A stretch of 64,000 nucleotides of DNA from Pseudomonas paralcaligenes (GCF_019655855.1 NZ_BPFX01000029.1:109286-173285); one strand, 5' to 3'. Positions 1 to 10,805 are shown, counted from the stretch's first letter. Made by a program: numbers and translations. The notes: generated by a model from the sequence alone, not told the origin.

Positions 1-1768
1 ACATGGTGACTGCGAAGCCCTTGACCGGCCCCGTGCCGAGGGCGAACAGGATGCCGCCGACCAGCAGGGTGGTGAGGTTACTGTCGATGATCGCCGAATA
101 GGCGCGGTCGAAGCCCTCGTGGATGGCCCGCTGCACCGCCATGCCGTTGTTCAGCTCCTCGCGTATCCGCGAGTAGATCAGCACGTTGGCGTCGACCGCC
201 ATGCCCAGCGTCAGCACGATACCGGCGATGCCGGGCAGCGTCAGCGTCGCGCCGATCACCGACATCAGGCCGACCAGCAACACCAGGTTGAAGGCTAGCG
301 CCACGGTGGCCAGGATCCCGAAGAACTTGTAGATCAGGATCACGAAGATCGACACGAAGACCAGCGCCCACCAGGTGGAGTCGATGCCCTTGGCGATGTT
401 CTCGGCACCCAGGCTCGGGCCGATGGTGCGTTCCTCGGCGAAGTACATCGGCGCCGCCAGACCGCCCGCGCGGAGCAGCAGGGCCAGCTCGGAGGATTCG
501 CCCTTGCCGTCCAGGCCGGTGATGCGGAACTGGCTGCCCAGCGCCGACTGGATGGTGGCCAGGCTGATGATCTTCTTCTCTTCCTTGAAGGAGGAGACGG
601 CCACTTCCTTCTCGACGCCGTCGACCATCTGCTTGACGTACTGGGTCACCGGCTTCTGCTCGATGAAGATCACCGCCATGCTGCGGCCCACGTTGTTGCG
701 GGTGGCGCGGTTCATCAGCTCGCCGCCGTGGCCGTCCAGGCGAATGTTGACCTGGGGCCGGCCGTTCTCGTCGTAGCTGGCCTGAGCGTCGGTGACCTGG
801 TCACCGGTGATGATCAGGCTGCGCTCCAGCAGCACGGCCGGGCGGCCGGACTCGCGGAACTCGAAGGGCTCGGTGGTGGCGCGCGGCGCCTCGGACTCGG
901 CCTGCAGGCGGAATTCCAGGTTGGCGGTCTTGCCGAGGATGCGCTTGGCTTCGGCGGTGTCCTGCACGCCCGGCAGCTCGACCACGATGCGGTTGGCGCC
1001 CTGGCGCTGCACCAGCGGCTCGGCCACGCCCAGCTCGTTGACCCGGTTGCGCACGGTAGTCAGGTTCTGCTTGATCGAGTATTCGCGGATTTCCGCGCGC
1101 TTGGCCTCGCTCAGCGGCAGGCGCAGCACCGACAAACCGTTGCGCTCGGCGGTGGTCAGGTCGAAGTCGTTGAAGTTCTTGGTGATCAGGCCACGGGCCT
1201 TCTCCAGCGACTCGCTGTCGGAGAAGCCCAGCTGGATGGCGCCGTCCTGCTGCGGCAGGCTGCGGTAGCGCACGCGCTCCTTGCGCAGCAGGCTCTTGAT
1301 CTCGCTCTCGTAGACCTTGAGGCGGGCGTCCATGGCCTTGTCCATGTCCACCTCCAGCAGGAAGTGCACGCCGCCGGACAGGTCGAGGCCCAGCTTCATC
1401 GGGCCGGCGCCGAGGCTGCGCAGCCACTGGGGCGTGGTTGGGGCCAGGTTCAGCGCCACCACGTAATCGTCACCGAGGGAGCGGCGCACCAGCTCCTTGG
1501 CCGGCAGCTGGTCGCCGAGCTTGAACAGGCGGATCAGGCCGCCCTTGCCCTGGCCGGTCAGGCTCGCATCCTTGACCTTGATGCCCGCTTCTTCGAGCGC
1601 CTTGCCGACGCGGTCGAGGTCGGCCTGGCCGATCTCCAGCGCGGAGCTGGCGCCGCTGATCTGGATGGCCGGGTCATCCGGGTACAGATTGGGCGCGGAA
1701 TAGATTAAGCCGACGGCCAGTACGGCCAGGATCAGCAGGTACTTCCACAGAGGATATTTGTTGAGCAT
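1..1768 (-). CDS. secD: Protein translocase subunit SecD (3' end outside window)
   Basis: SecD is the inner-membrane subunit that, with SecF, uses the proton gradient to pull secreted proteins through SecYEG. The ATG at 1768-1766 opens a protein starting MLNKYPLWKYLLILAVLAVG, a first membrane segment. A long periplasmic region follows, including the GLDLSGGVHF motif typical of SecD. The C-terminal membrane bundle begins near residue 450, with the conserved GMAVDANVLIYSRIRE segment. About 589 codons are present; the family is about 620 residues, so only the last thirty or so residues lie beyond base 1. It follows yajC by 60 bp on the same strand, the usual yajC-secD-secF order. Confidence 0.97.
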   Translation of the reverse strand, partial: MLNKYPLWKYLLILAVLAVGLIYSAPNLYPDDPAIQISGASSALEIGQADLDRVGKALEEAGIKVKDASLTGQGKGGLIRLFKLGDQLPAKELVRRSLGDDYVVALNLAPTTPQWLRSLGAGPMKLGLDLSGGVHFLLEVDMDKAMDARLKVYESEIKSLLRKERVRYRSLPQQDGAIQLGFSDSESLEKARGLITKNFNDFDLTTAERNGLSVLRLPLSEAKRAEIREYSIKQNLTTVRNRVNELGVAEPLVQRQGANRIVVELPGVQDTAEAKRILGKTANLEFRLQAESEAPRATTEPFEFRESGRPAVLLERSLIITGDQVTDAQASYDENGRPQVNIRLDGHGGELMNRATRNNVGRSMAVIFIEQKPVTQYVKQMVDGVEKEVAVSSFKEEKKIISLATIQSALGSQFRITGLDGKGESSELALLLRAGGLAAPMYFAEERTIGPSLGAENIAKGIDSTWWALVFVSIFVILIYKFFGILATVALAFNLVLLVGLMSVIGATLTLPGIAGIVLTLGMAVDANVLIYSRIREELNNGMAVQRAIHEGFDRAYSAIIDSNLTTLLVGGILFALGTGPVKGFAVTM

Positions 1769-1786
1769 GACGCCGCCCGTTATGAC

Positions 1787-1809
1787 ACGGGGCGCCTGAA
1801 GCGCCCCGT
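1787..1809 (-). other. Intercistronic hairpin between yajC and secD
   Basis: A perfect 9-bp stem (ACGGGGCGC / GCGCCCCGT) with a 5-nt loop fills much of the 60-bp gap between yajC and secD. No T-run follows in the direction of transcription, so it is more likely an mRNA-stabilising or attenuating hairpin than a full terminator. Confidence 0.6.
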
Positions 1810-1828
1810 CGTGACTGAAGATGAATCG

Positions 1829-2170
1829 TTAGATGGCTTTCAGGGTGCCCTTCGGCAGGGTCGCCGCGATGGCCTGCTTCTGGAACCTGAGCTCGACGTT
1901 GTCGGAAACCTCGATCACCACGAAGTCGTCGGTCACCTTGGTGACCTTGCCGGCGATGCCGCCGCTGGTCACGACCTCGTCGCCCTTCTGCAGGCCGCCG
2001 AGCAGGGTCTTGTGCTCCTTGGCGCGCTTGGCCTGGGGACGCCAGATCATCAGATAGAAGATGACCAGGAAGCCAATCAGGAACACCCACTCGAAGCCGG
2101 TACCGGCGGGGCCGGCGGCAGCGGCCGGCGCGGCGGCGTCGGCATAGGCGGCGGGAATCAGAAAGCTCAT
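1829..2170 (-). CDS. yajC: Sec translocon accessory protein YajC
   Basis: YajC is a small inner-membrane partner of SecDF and of the holotranslocon. The 113-residue product has a short Ala-rich N-terminus, one membrane helix (FEWVFLIGFLVIFYLMIW, about residues 26-43), the RPQ-KR-KEH motif right after it, and a small cytoplasmic beta domain starting at the GDEVVTSGGIAGKV segment. Length and motifs match the family. It lies between tgt (112 bp upstream) and secD (60 bp downstream), as in other Pseudomonas genomes. Confidence 0.97.
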   Translation of the reverse strand: MSFLIPAAYADAAAPAAAAGPAGTGFEWVFLIGFLVIFYLMIWRPQAKRAKEHKTLLGGLQKGDEVVTSGGIAGKVTKVTDDFVVIEVSDNVELRFQKQAIAATLPKGTLKAI

Positions 2171-2282
2171 GGAAAACTCCTATTTCGAGGTCTTGAAACT
2201 GTTGTTGTCTGGTTGGCCGGCGGTTGTCGGCCATCGCGCATAGATGGAGGCGAAGCGGTGGATTTCAACCGCCCGGCCACTC

Positions 2283-4462
<2,180 letters not shown>

Positions 4463-4572
4463 GGGTCAGTCTCGCAGGGGGCGCAGAGCTTACCGGAAAG
4501 CGGGCCCGCGGGCCACGCACCGGCCGACTGAAGGCGCTGCGCGGCTCGCCGGAACCCCGGCGCCCTGCGACC

Positions 4573-6330
4573 TCAATGCCCGTGCTTGTCCTGCTCCAGC
4601 GTCTCCAGCAGGGCGATCTGCATCCGCGAATGCAGGCGGATCAGCCAGCGCCACAGCAGGGCGATGGCGCCGACCGCCACCAGGCCGATCACCACCAGCG
4701 CCTCGACGGTCGGCAGGATGCTGGCCGACAGCGCCATCAGCAGCAGCATGATCACCACCAGGGAGAACAGCGGGATCAGCTCGGCGATCACCTTGCGCAC
4801 GCGCACCGTGTGCCGGCCGGCCTTCTCCGGGCGCACCGCCAGCTCGGCGAGCAGCATGGCCAGTGCCTTCAGCTTGCGGTAGGCGGCGACCAGGAACGGC
4901 AGCGACACCAGTAGCGCGCCACCCCACACCAGGGAGCGCTGGACGTTCTCCCCCTCGACCCAGGGCGCCAGGTAGCCCTCCAGGGTCGCGGCGAAGTAGC
5001 GGGCACCGAGGAAGAAGGCCACCACCAGGGCGATGTTGACGCCCACCTGCAGCAGGATGCGCCGGATCATGCTCATCAGCATGACGTTCTGGCCCTGCGG
5101 CTGGATGCTGCGCAGCCAGTCGCCGTACAGGTTGAAGATGCGCGCGATACGCTCCGGCATCACCCGTGCCAGGGTGTTGGAGAAGGGGTCGGCGGCGCGG
5201 ATCAGGTAGGGCGTGGTCAGCGTGGTGATGGCCGACACGGCCACCGCCACCGGATAGAGGAAGTCGCTGGTGACCTGCAGGGTCATGCCCAGCGCGGCGA
5301 TGATGAAGGAGAACTCGCCGATCTGCGACAGGCCCATGCCGACACGCAGCGAGGTGCGCCCGTCGTTGCCGGCGATGAAGGCGCCGAGGCCGCAGGACAC
5401 TACCTTGCCGACGATCACCGCCACCGTGATCACCAGGATCGGCACGGTGTACTCGATGAGGATATTCGGGTCGATCAGCAGGCCGATGGCGACGAAGAAG
5501 ATCGCGCTGAACATGTCGCGCACCGGCTCGATCAGTCGCTCGATCTGCGGCAGCTGGCGCGACTCGGCCATGATCGCGCCGATCAGGAAGGCGCCCAGCA
5601 CCATGCTGTACTCCAGCTTGACCACCAGCAGGCAGAAGCCGAAGCACAGACCCAGCACGGTGACCAGCAACATCTCGTTGCTCTCGAAGCGGGCGACGTA
5701 GGCGAGCAGGCGCGGCACCAGCAGGATGCCGATCACCAGCGCTACGATCATGAACAGCGACAGCTTGCCGACGGTGGCGAACACCTCGCCGGTCTCCACC
5801 GAACCGGTGACCGCGATGCCGGACAGCAGGGCGATGATGCCGATGCCGAGGATGTCCTCGACGATCAGCACGCCGAAGATCAGCTGGGCGAAGCGCTCGT
5901 TCTTCAGCTTCAGGTCATTGAGCGCCTTGATGATGATGGTGGTCGAGGAGATCGCCAGGATGCCGCCGAGGAACAGCGAGTCCATCTTGCTCCAGCCGAA
6001 GTAGCTGCCGATCTCGTAGCCGATCCACAGCATCAGGCCGATCTCCAGCGACGCCGCGATGAAGGCGGTGGAGCCGACGCTGAACAGCTTGCGCAGACTG
6101 AATTCGAGGCCGAGGAAGAACATCAGGAAGATCACCCCCAGCTCGGCGAGGATCTTGATCGTTTCTTCTTCGTGGATCAGGCCGAAGGGCGGCGTGTGCG
6201 GGCCGATGAGGAAGCCGGCGAGGATGTAACCGAGCACCACGGGCTGGCGCATGCGATGGAACAGAATGGTGACCACGCCGGCGACCAGCATGATCACGGC
6301 CAGATCCTGGATGAAGCTTACGGCATGCAT
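4573..6330 (-). CDS. CPA2-family monovalent cation:proton antiporter
   Basis: The protein resembles the KefB/YbaL class of Na+ or K+/H+ antiporters of the inner membrane. From the ATG at 6330 (preceded by GGGAGGG eight bases upstream) it has 585 residues. The N-terminal two thirds carry a dozen hydrophobic helices, with AGFLIGPHTPPFG, FFLGLEFSLRKL and VEDILGI, the ion-binding region of this family. About 200 C-terminal residues contain further membrane helices separated by a charged loop; no TrkA-N nucleotide-binding domain is visible, unlike KefB/KefC. An upstream TTG at 6399 would add 23 residues but lacks a good ribosome site. Transported ion and regulation cannot be read from the sequence. 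Confidence 0.9.
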   Translation of the reverse strand: MHAVSFIQDLAVIMLVAGVVTILFHRMRQPVVLGYILAGFLIGPHTPPFGLIHEEETIKILAELGVIFLMFFLGLEFSLRKLFSVGSTAFIAASLEIGLMLWIGYEIGSYFGWSKMDSLFLGGILAISSTTIIIKALNDLKLKNERFAQLIFGVLIVEDILGIGIIALLSGIAVTGSVETGEVFATVGKLSLFMIVALVIGILLVPRLLAYVARFESNEMLLVTVLGLCFGFCLLVVKLEYSMVLGAFLIGAIMAESRQLPQIERLIEPVRDMFSAIFFVAIGLLIDPNILIEYTVPILVITVAVIVGKVVSCGLGAFIAGNDGRTSLRVGMGLSQIGEFSFIIAALGMTLQVTSDFLYPVAVAVSAITTLTTPYLIRAADPFSNTLARVMPERIARIFNLYGDWLRSIQPQGQNVMLMSMIRRILLQVGVNIALVVAFFLGARYFAATLEGYLAPWVEGENVQRSLVWGGALLVSLPFLVAAYRKLKALAMLLAELAVRPEKAGRHTVRVRKVIAELIPLFSLVVIMLLLMALSASILPTVEALVVIGLVAVGAIALLWRWLIRLHSRMQIALLETLEQDKHGH

Positions 6331-6478
6331 CGCGGCGTCCCTCCCCTGTGTAAGCGCCCCCGGCGCCACGTGCGCGGCCACCGCGAAAATAGATGTCAAA
6401 GCCTAACATCTTGATTTACCGGACTTATCGATGCCGGTCCAGGATTTTGTAAGCTCAGATGGCAGAACCGAAGCGCAA

Positions 6479-6507
6479 TTGACCGCCCTCCGGCGCCTCC
6501 CTATACT
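6479..6507 (+). promoter_or_regulatory. Sigma70 promoter of tRNA-Leu
   Basis: TTGACC (6479-6484) and TATACT (6502-6507) are separated by 17 bp and lie 13 bp before the mature tRNA 5' end. This is a near-consensus housekeeping promoter, as expected for a stable RNA gene. Confidence 0.85.
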
Positions 6508-6520
6508 GCGCGCCCATCGT

Positions 6521-6605
6521 GCCTCGGTGGCGGAATCGGTAGACGCGGCGGATTCAAAATCCGTTTTCGAAAGAAGTGAGAGTTCGAGTCTCTCCCGGGG
6601 CACCA
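6521..6605 (+). tRNA. tRNA-Leu (anticodon CAA)
   Basis: An 85-nt type II tRNA. The acceptor arms GCCTCGG and CCGGGGC pair with one G-U, and the gene-encoded CCA is at 6603-6605. The anticodon loop TTCAAAA sits on the GCGGA/TCCGT stem and gives anticodon CAA, which reads UUG. The long variable arm (TTTTCGAAAGAAGTGAGA region) and GTTCGAGTC T-loop fit leucine. No integrase or duplicated 3' end is seen, so there is no sign that it served as an attachment site here. Confidence 0.96.
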
Positions 6606-6632
6606 CGATATCCCTCCCAAATTGCCTGCGAG

Positions 6633-6660
6633 GCCCCTGGAATCGCCTGTTCCAGGGGGC
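6633..6660 (+). terminator. Hairpin downstream of tRNA-Leu
   Basis: GCCCCTGGAA and TTCCAGGGGGC form a strong stem with a 7-nt loop, 28 bases after the tRNA. Only a short TT follows, so it is a weak intrinsic terminator or a processing hairpin. Confidence 0.6.
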
Positions 6661-6859
6661 TTGGCAAATGAGTTTGAGTTAGCGTAGAGTGGGTCAACTG
6701 TGTTTGCATGGGTCGCCTTGAATCGTGACCTGGTGCAGTAGATCCCAAGATCCGCTACATCCCGCTCGACTTCTCTTACTCTCTGCAACCAGTTCCAGCC
6801 CTCTCGCGCCTGAAAATCCGGGAGGCTGTCATCAACTCTAGTTTCAAGGAAATAAGACA

Positions 6860-7072
6860 ATGTCGAATCGTCAAACCGGCACCGTCAAATGGTTCAACGA
6901 CGAGAAGGGCTTCGGCTTCATCACCCCCGAGAGCGGTCCGGATCTGTTCGTGCACTTCCGCGCTATCGAAGGTAGTGGCTTCCGCAGCCTGAAAGAAGGC
7001 CAGAAAGTGACTTTCGAAGCCGTGCAAGGCCAGAAAGGCATGCAAGCCGACAAGGTCCAGGTTCTGGGCTAA
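6860..7072 (+). CDS. Cold-shock domain protein (CspA family)
   Basis: A 70-residue single cold-shock domain, an OB-fold that binds single-stranded RNA and DNA and acts as an RNA chaperone. RNP1 is KGFGFI (residues 16-21) and RNP2 is LFVHF (29-33), with the aromatic WF at 11-12. The gene stands alone, with a weak AAGGAA ribosome site and a strong terminator right after it. The 200 bases between the tRNA hairpin and the start codon hold no other gene; long structured leaders are common for cspA-type mRNAs, but no defined element could be recognised here. Confidence 0.95.
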   Translation: MSNRQTGTVKWFNDEKGFGFITPESGPDLFVHFRAIEGSGFRSLKEGQKVTFEAVQGQKGMQADKVQVLG

Positions 7073-7090
7073 TCGCTGCTGCTACGAAAG

Positions 7091-7121
7091 AGCCCCTGAT
7101 GGCGACATCAGGGGCTTTTTT
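7091..7121 (+). terminator. Rho-independent terminator of the cold-shock gene
   Basis: AGCCCCTGATG / CATCAGGGGCT forms an 11-bp perfect stem with a GCGA loop followed by six Ts, 18 bases after the stop codon. Confidence 0.95.
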
Positions 7122-7135
7122 GTGCCCGGTGATTT

Positions 7136-7164
7136 TTGTGCCCGGCGGTTCCAGCCCGTACAAT
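7136..7164 (+). promoter_or_regulatory. Candidate sigma70 promoter of the RDD gene
   Basis: TTGTGC (7136-7141), 17-bp spacer, TACAAT (7159-7164), 32 bp before the RDD start codon. The -10 is good and the -35 moderate. Confidence 0.5.
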
Positions 7165-7196
7165 CCGGCGCGTTTCCCTTCCCTGTCGAGCTGTCC

Positions 7197-7694
7197 ATGC
7201 CCAAGCACATGCTGCGCCCCCAGGGCGACTTCCCCGTCGCCGGCCTGATCCGCCGCTTCGCTGCGATGTTCTACGACTTCCTGCTGTGCGTCGCGATGGT
7301 GATGGTGGTCGGCCTGATCTACCAGCAGGGCCTGCTGCGGATGATCTACGGCGGCGAACGGCTGATGGAGCTGTCCGAGATGGGCGCCCTGGACAACGAC
7401 CCGCTGCTGGCCAGCCTGGTGCTGCTCAGCCTGTTCGGTTTCTTCGCCAAGTTCTGGACCCACAACGGTCAGACCCTCGGCATGCAGGCCTGGGGCCTGC
7501 GCATCCAGAACGCGGACGGCTCGGCCATCAGTCTGTGGCAGGCGCTGCTGCGCTTCGTGGTTGCCATCGGCTCCTGGCTGTTCCTCGGCCTCGGCTTCCT
7601 CTGGGCCCTGTGGGACAAGGAGAAGCGCAGCTGGCACGACATCTATTCGGAAAGCCGCGTGGTGCAGCTGCCCAAGGGTATTCACAAGAAATAG
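7197..7694 (+). CDS. RDD family membrane protein
   Basis: A 165-residue inner-membrane protein of unknown biochemical role. The RDD signature appears as GLIRRFAAMFYDFLL near residues 15-29, followed by a membrane helix. Two more hydrophobic helices follow (about 65-80 and 120-140), with the family's GQTLGMQAWGLRI and SWHDIYSESRVV C-terminal motifs. The start at 7197 was chosen because the RDD domain begins about 15 residues later. The reading frame is open further upstream, into the preceding terminator, but that part looks non-coding. It is followed by a REPIN and then a convergent gene. Confidence 0.88.
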   Translation: MPKHMLRPQGDFPVAGLIRRFAAMFYDFLLCVAMVMVVGLIYQQGLLRMIYGGERLMELSEMGALDNDPLLASLVLLSLFGFFAKFWTHNGQTLGMQAWGLRIQNADGSAISLWQALLRFVVAIGSWLFLGLGFLWALWDKEKRSWHDIYSESRVVQLPKGIHKK

Positions 7695-7763
7695 GTGCGG
7701 CCTTGGCTGCGAGCGGTTTTCGGGCTGGGAGAAAAAGCTCGCGGCCAAGGCCGCTCCCACGGG
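7695..7763. repeat. REPIN-like inverted repeat
   Basis: Two inverted REP-type arms (GCGGCCTTGGCTGCGAGC and GCTCGCGGCCAAGGCCGCTCCCAC) flank a short spacer between the stops of the convergent RDD and EF-hand genes. The arm sequence is the common Pseudomonas intergenic REP and recurs at 55698-55772. Confidence 0.8.
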
Positions 7764-7807
7764 GCGGTCTGACCAGCCGATGTTCTCCGTGAACGGGTTG
7801 CAAACGT

Positions 7808-8731
7808 TCAGCCGGCAGCCAGCCCCGGTATCAGCACGTTGCTGACCAGCCAGGCGGTCGCCAGAGCGCCGATCAGGCAGACGATCGCGCCGCCGGCGGC
7901 CTGCCAGTAGAAGCGCCGCGCCAGTTCGTCCTCCCCGCTGTTGGAGAGGATGAAGGGATAGGACTCTCCCGGCCGGCTCAGCTGGTGATGCACCGGCGCC
8001 TCGCCGCGCGCCGCGTGGCGACGCTGGGCCTCGGCCCGCGCCGACTGGCGCATGCGCTCCCATTCCGAAGTGTCCAGCTGGCCGTCGCCGTTGACGTCGA
8101 AGCGCTGCAGCAGGCCGGCGAAGTCGCTCTTCCACTCGCGGATGACCTCGCCCTGCGCCTGGGTCAGGTCGAAGACCTCGGCGCCGCCCAGGGTGCGGAA
8201 ATTGCCGATGGCGTAGAGAGGCTGGTCGGCGTGCAGACGCTCCTCGGTGTAGCGGTAGTGGCCGCTACCGCCGAGCAGCATGCCGAACAGCCCCAGGCTC
8301 GGCCCGTTGGGGTTGCCCATGGGCCGGCGCTCATTGCCGTACCAGGTTTCGCGGACGACCGGCCGCACCTCCGCGCCGCGCGGGTTGATCAGGCATTCGC
8401 CGGTGGCGTCGCGCAGGCGCAGCCAGGCCTCGCTGGTGCCGCTCTCGAGCACACGCCAGGAGCGGCGCTTGCCCTGCTCGCTGTATTCCTCGACCTTGAA
8501 GCGCCACCACAGGCAGGACGTGCCGGACAACGGCGCGCGCACCTCGCCTTCGTCATGGGCATGCAGCACACCGTAAAGCTCGACGTAACCCTGCGCCGCC
8601 GAGCGAATCTTCGAGGTCGGCGTGTTGAGCAGGAAGCGCGCCTCGGACAGGCGCCTGATGCACCACCAGCCGCCGCCGGCGCAAGTGCCGACGCTGAAGA
8701 ACAGGCTGATCGCCAGCCCACCGACATCCAT
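7808..8731 (-). CDS. BAM/GIDE-domain-like membrane protein with an EF-hand
   Basis: The 307-residue protein resembles bacterial relatives of the GIDE (MUL1) family, with an N-terminal membrane helix and the beta-rich central region seen in those proteins (PLSGTSCLWWRFKVEEY). Near the C-terminus, residues 212-223 form a complete calcium-binding EF-hand loop: D212, N214, D216, Q218, D220 and E223. A final membrane helix lies at about 279-300, so the EF-hand is flanked by membrane anchors. Bacterial members lack the RING domain, so no ubiquitin-ligase activity is implied. It starts 2 bp after the lemA stop, so the two are co-expressed, a pairing common in proteobacteria. Its function is unknown. 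Confidence 0.75.
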   Translation of the reverse strand: MDVGGLAISLFFSVGTCAGGGWWCIRRLSEARFLLNTPTSKIRSAAQGYVELYGVLHAHDEGEVRAPLSGTSCLWWRFKVEEYSEQGKRRSWRVLESGTSEAWLRLRDATGECLINPRGAEVRPVVRETWYGNERRPMGNPNGPSLGLFGMLLGGSGHYRYTEERLHADQPLYAIGNFRTLGGAEVFDLTQAQGEVIREWKSDFAGLLQRFDVNGDGQLDTSEWERMRQSARAEAQRRHAARGEAPVHHQLSRPGESYPFILSNSGEDELARRFYWQAAGGAIVCLIGALATAWLVSNVLIPGLAAG

Positions 8732-8733
8732 GC

Positions 8734-9306
8734 TCAGTTGAACAGCGACTTGAGGTCGACGTCGGCCTTCTCTTCCTCGCTGAACTGCAGCAGTTCGGCT
8801 TCCTTGAAGGCGAACAGGCGTGCCAGGATCACGTCGGGGAACTGCTCGATGCGCACGTTGTTCAGGTTGACCGCCTCGTTGTACAGCTCGCGGCGGTCGG
8901 CGATGGCGTTCTCCAGGCCGGAGATGCGCTGCTGCAGGTGCTGGAAGCTCTCGTTGGCCTTGAGGTCCGGGTAGTTCTCGGCCAGGGCGAACAGCTGACC
9001 CAGGCCGGCGCGCAGGGTGCTCTCGGCCTTACCCAGGGCGCCCACGTCATGCTGCTCGCGGGCACTGGCCACGGCGCTGCGGGCGGCCACCACCCGCTCC
9101 AGGGTGGTGCGCTCGTGCTGCATGTACTGCTTGCAGGTCTCCACCAGCTTGGGAAGCTCGTCGTGGCGCTGCTTGAGCAGCACGTCGATGTTCGACCAAG
9201 CCTTGCTCACCCCGTGCTTGAGGCGCACCAGGCCGTTGTAGAGGACCACCGCCCAGGCGGCGAGGAGGAACAGCACGACGAGTACGACGACGGCAGTGAG
9301 GCTCAT
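8734..9306 (-). CDS. lemA: LemA family protein
   Basis: A 190-residue protein with an N-terminal membrane helix (MSLTAVVVLVVLFLLAAWAVVLYN, given here in outline) and a long helical domain. It has the LemA signature: NGLVRLKHGV, SNIDVLLKQRHDELPKL and ALAENYPDLKANESF. The start at 9306 is preceded by AAGGAG at a spacing of 8; an upstream TTG at 9312 is less likely. LemA proteins are membrane-bound with the helical part exposed; no enzymatic function is established. It is not the GacS sensor that was also once called lemA in Pseudomonas. Confidence 0.93.
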   Translation of the reverse strand: MSLTAVVVLVVLFLLAAWAVVLYNGLVRLKHGVSKAWSNIDVLLKQRHDELPKLVETCKQYMQHERTTLERVVAARSAVASAREQHDVGALGKAESTLRAGLGQLFALAENYPDLKANESFQHLQQRISGLENAIADRRELYNEAVNLNNVRIEQFPDVILARLFAFKEAELLQFSEEEKADVDLKSLFN

Positions 9307-9388
9307 GGGCAACGCTCCTTGTGGACTGCCGGCATTCTAGCGACAGCGCGTCCCGCCTCTCAACGCAGCGCGGGAAAACGGCTTTGCA

Positions 9389-9407
9389 ATTAATGAAAAT
9401 CTTTCGC
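9389..9407 (+). promoter_or_regulatory. Candidate Fur box upstream of the imelysin gene
   Basis: The 19-mer starting ATTAATGAAAATCTTTC matches 13 of 19 positions of the classical GATAATGATAATCATTATC Fur box. It sits 52 bp before the imelysin start, in an AT-rich stretch unlike the surrounding DNA. Imelysin-type lipoproteins are often iron-regulated, which agrees, but binding is inferred only from sequence. Confidence 0.45.
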
Positions 9408-9458
9408 ATCATTGGGCGGTTTTCCCGCCTTCCAACACTAGAAGCAAAGGACTCCGCC

Positions 9459-10805
9459 ATGACTCGCATGCCCCTGGCCACCGCCAGCCTGCTGGCCCTC
9501 GCCATTTCCCTCGCCGGCTGCGGCGACGACAAGAAAGAAGCCGCCGCGTCGCAAGCTCAGGCGCCGGCCGCCGCCAACACCGAAGCCCCGGCCACCGCCG
9601 CTGCGAACAAGGTGGACGAAGCCGCCGCCAAGGCCGTGGTCGCCCACTACGCCGACCTCGCCCTGGCCGTGTTCAGCGACGCCGCCAGCACCGGCAAGAG
9701 CCTGCAGAGCGCCATCGACGCCTTCCTCGCCAACCCCAGCGAAGACACCCTGAAGGCGGCCAAGGAAGCCTGGCTGGCGGCCCGCGTGCCGTACATGCAG
9801 ACCGAGGTGTTCCGCTTCGGCAACGCCGTGGTCGACGACTGGGAAGGCCAACTGAACGCCTGGCCGCTGGACGAAGGCCTGATCGACTACGTGGCCGGCG
9901 ACTACCAGCACGCGCTGGGCAACCCGGGCGCCAGCGCCAACATCATCGCCAACACCACCATCCAGGTCGGCGAAGACAAGATCGACGTCACCGAGATCAC
10001 TGGCGAGAAACTGGCCGAGCTGAACGAGCTGGGCGGTTCCGAGGCCAACGTCGCCACCGGCTACCACGCCATCGAATTCCTGCTCTGGGGCCAGGACTTG
10101 AACGGCACCAACCCGGGCGCCGGCAACCGTCCCTACACCGACTACCTGACCGGCGAAGGCGCCACCGGCGGCAACAACGAGCGTCGCCGCACCTACCTGA
10201 AGGCCGCCACCGACCTGCTGGTCGCCGACCTGGACGGCATGGTCGAGCAGTGGAAGGCCGGCGTCGCCGACAACTACCGCGCCAAGCTGGAGGCCGAGTC
10301 GGCCGAGAGCGGCCTGCGCAAGATGCTGTTCGGCATGGGCAGCCTGTCCCTCGGCGAGCTGGCCGGCGAGCGCATGAAGGTCGCCCTGGAAGCCAACTCC
10401 ACCGAAGACGAGCACGACTGCTTCAGCGACAACACCCACAACTCGCACTTCTACAACGGCAAGGGCATCCGCAACATCTACCTGGGCGAGTACAAGAAGG
10501 TCGACGGCACCACCCTGACCGGCCCGAGCCTGTCCTCCCTGGTCGCCAAGCTGGACGCCCAGGCCGACAGCGCCCTCAAGGCCGATCTGGAAACCACCGA
10601 GGCCAAGCTGCAGGCCCTGGTCGACAGCGCCGAGAAGAACAACGTGCACTTCGACCAGCTGATCGCCGCCGACAACGCGGACGGCCAGCAACTGGTGCGT
10701 GATGCCATCGCCGCGCTGGTCAAGCAGACCGGCTCCATCGAGAAGGCCTCCGCCGTGCTGGGCATCAGCGACCTGAACCCGGACACCGCCGACCACGAGT
10801 TCTGA
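9459..10805 (+). CDS. Imelysin-family (IcmP/IrpA-like) lipoprotein
   Basis: A 448-residue secreted lipoprotein. The N-terminus has a signal peptide ending in the lipobox LAGC (residues 18-21), so it is anchored through Cys21. An Ala/Pro-rich linker follows, then the imelysin-like domain with the family motif GYHAIEFLLWG (GxHxxE). P. aeruginosa IcmP, an insulin-cleaving outer-membrane protein, is a relative, but the proposed peptidase activity of the family is uncertain and many members act in iron acquisition. The start at 9459 gives the signal peptide; an upstream in-frame ATG would destroy it. It is a single gene between a candidate Fur box and a strong terminator. Confidence 0.88.
   Translation: MTRMPLATASLLALAISLAGCGDDKKEAAASQAQAPAAANTEAPATAAANKVDEAAAKAVVAHYADLALAVFSDAASTGKSLQSAIDAFLANPSEDTLKAAKEAWLAARVPYMQTEVFRFGNAVVDDWEGQLNAWPLDEGLIDYVAGDYQHALGNPGASANIIANTTIQVGEDKIDVTEITGEKLAELNELGGSEANVATGYHAIEFLLWGQDLNGTNPGAGNRPYTDYLTGEGATGGNNERRRTYLKAATDLLVADLDGMVEQWKAGVADNYRAKLEAESAESGLRKMLFGMGSLSLGELAGERMKVALEANSTEDEHDCFSDNTHNSHFYNGKGIRNIYLGEYKKVDGTTLTGPSLSSLVAKLDAQADSALKADLETTEAKLQALVDSAEKNNVHFDQLIAADNADGQQLVRDAIAALVKQTGSIEKASAVLGISDLNPDTADHEF

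Noticed and set aside
6521..6605. tRNA-Leu as an integration site of a genomic island
   Set aside because: No integrase, no direct repeat of the tRNA 3' end was seen, and the adjacent genes look like ordinary core genes.
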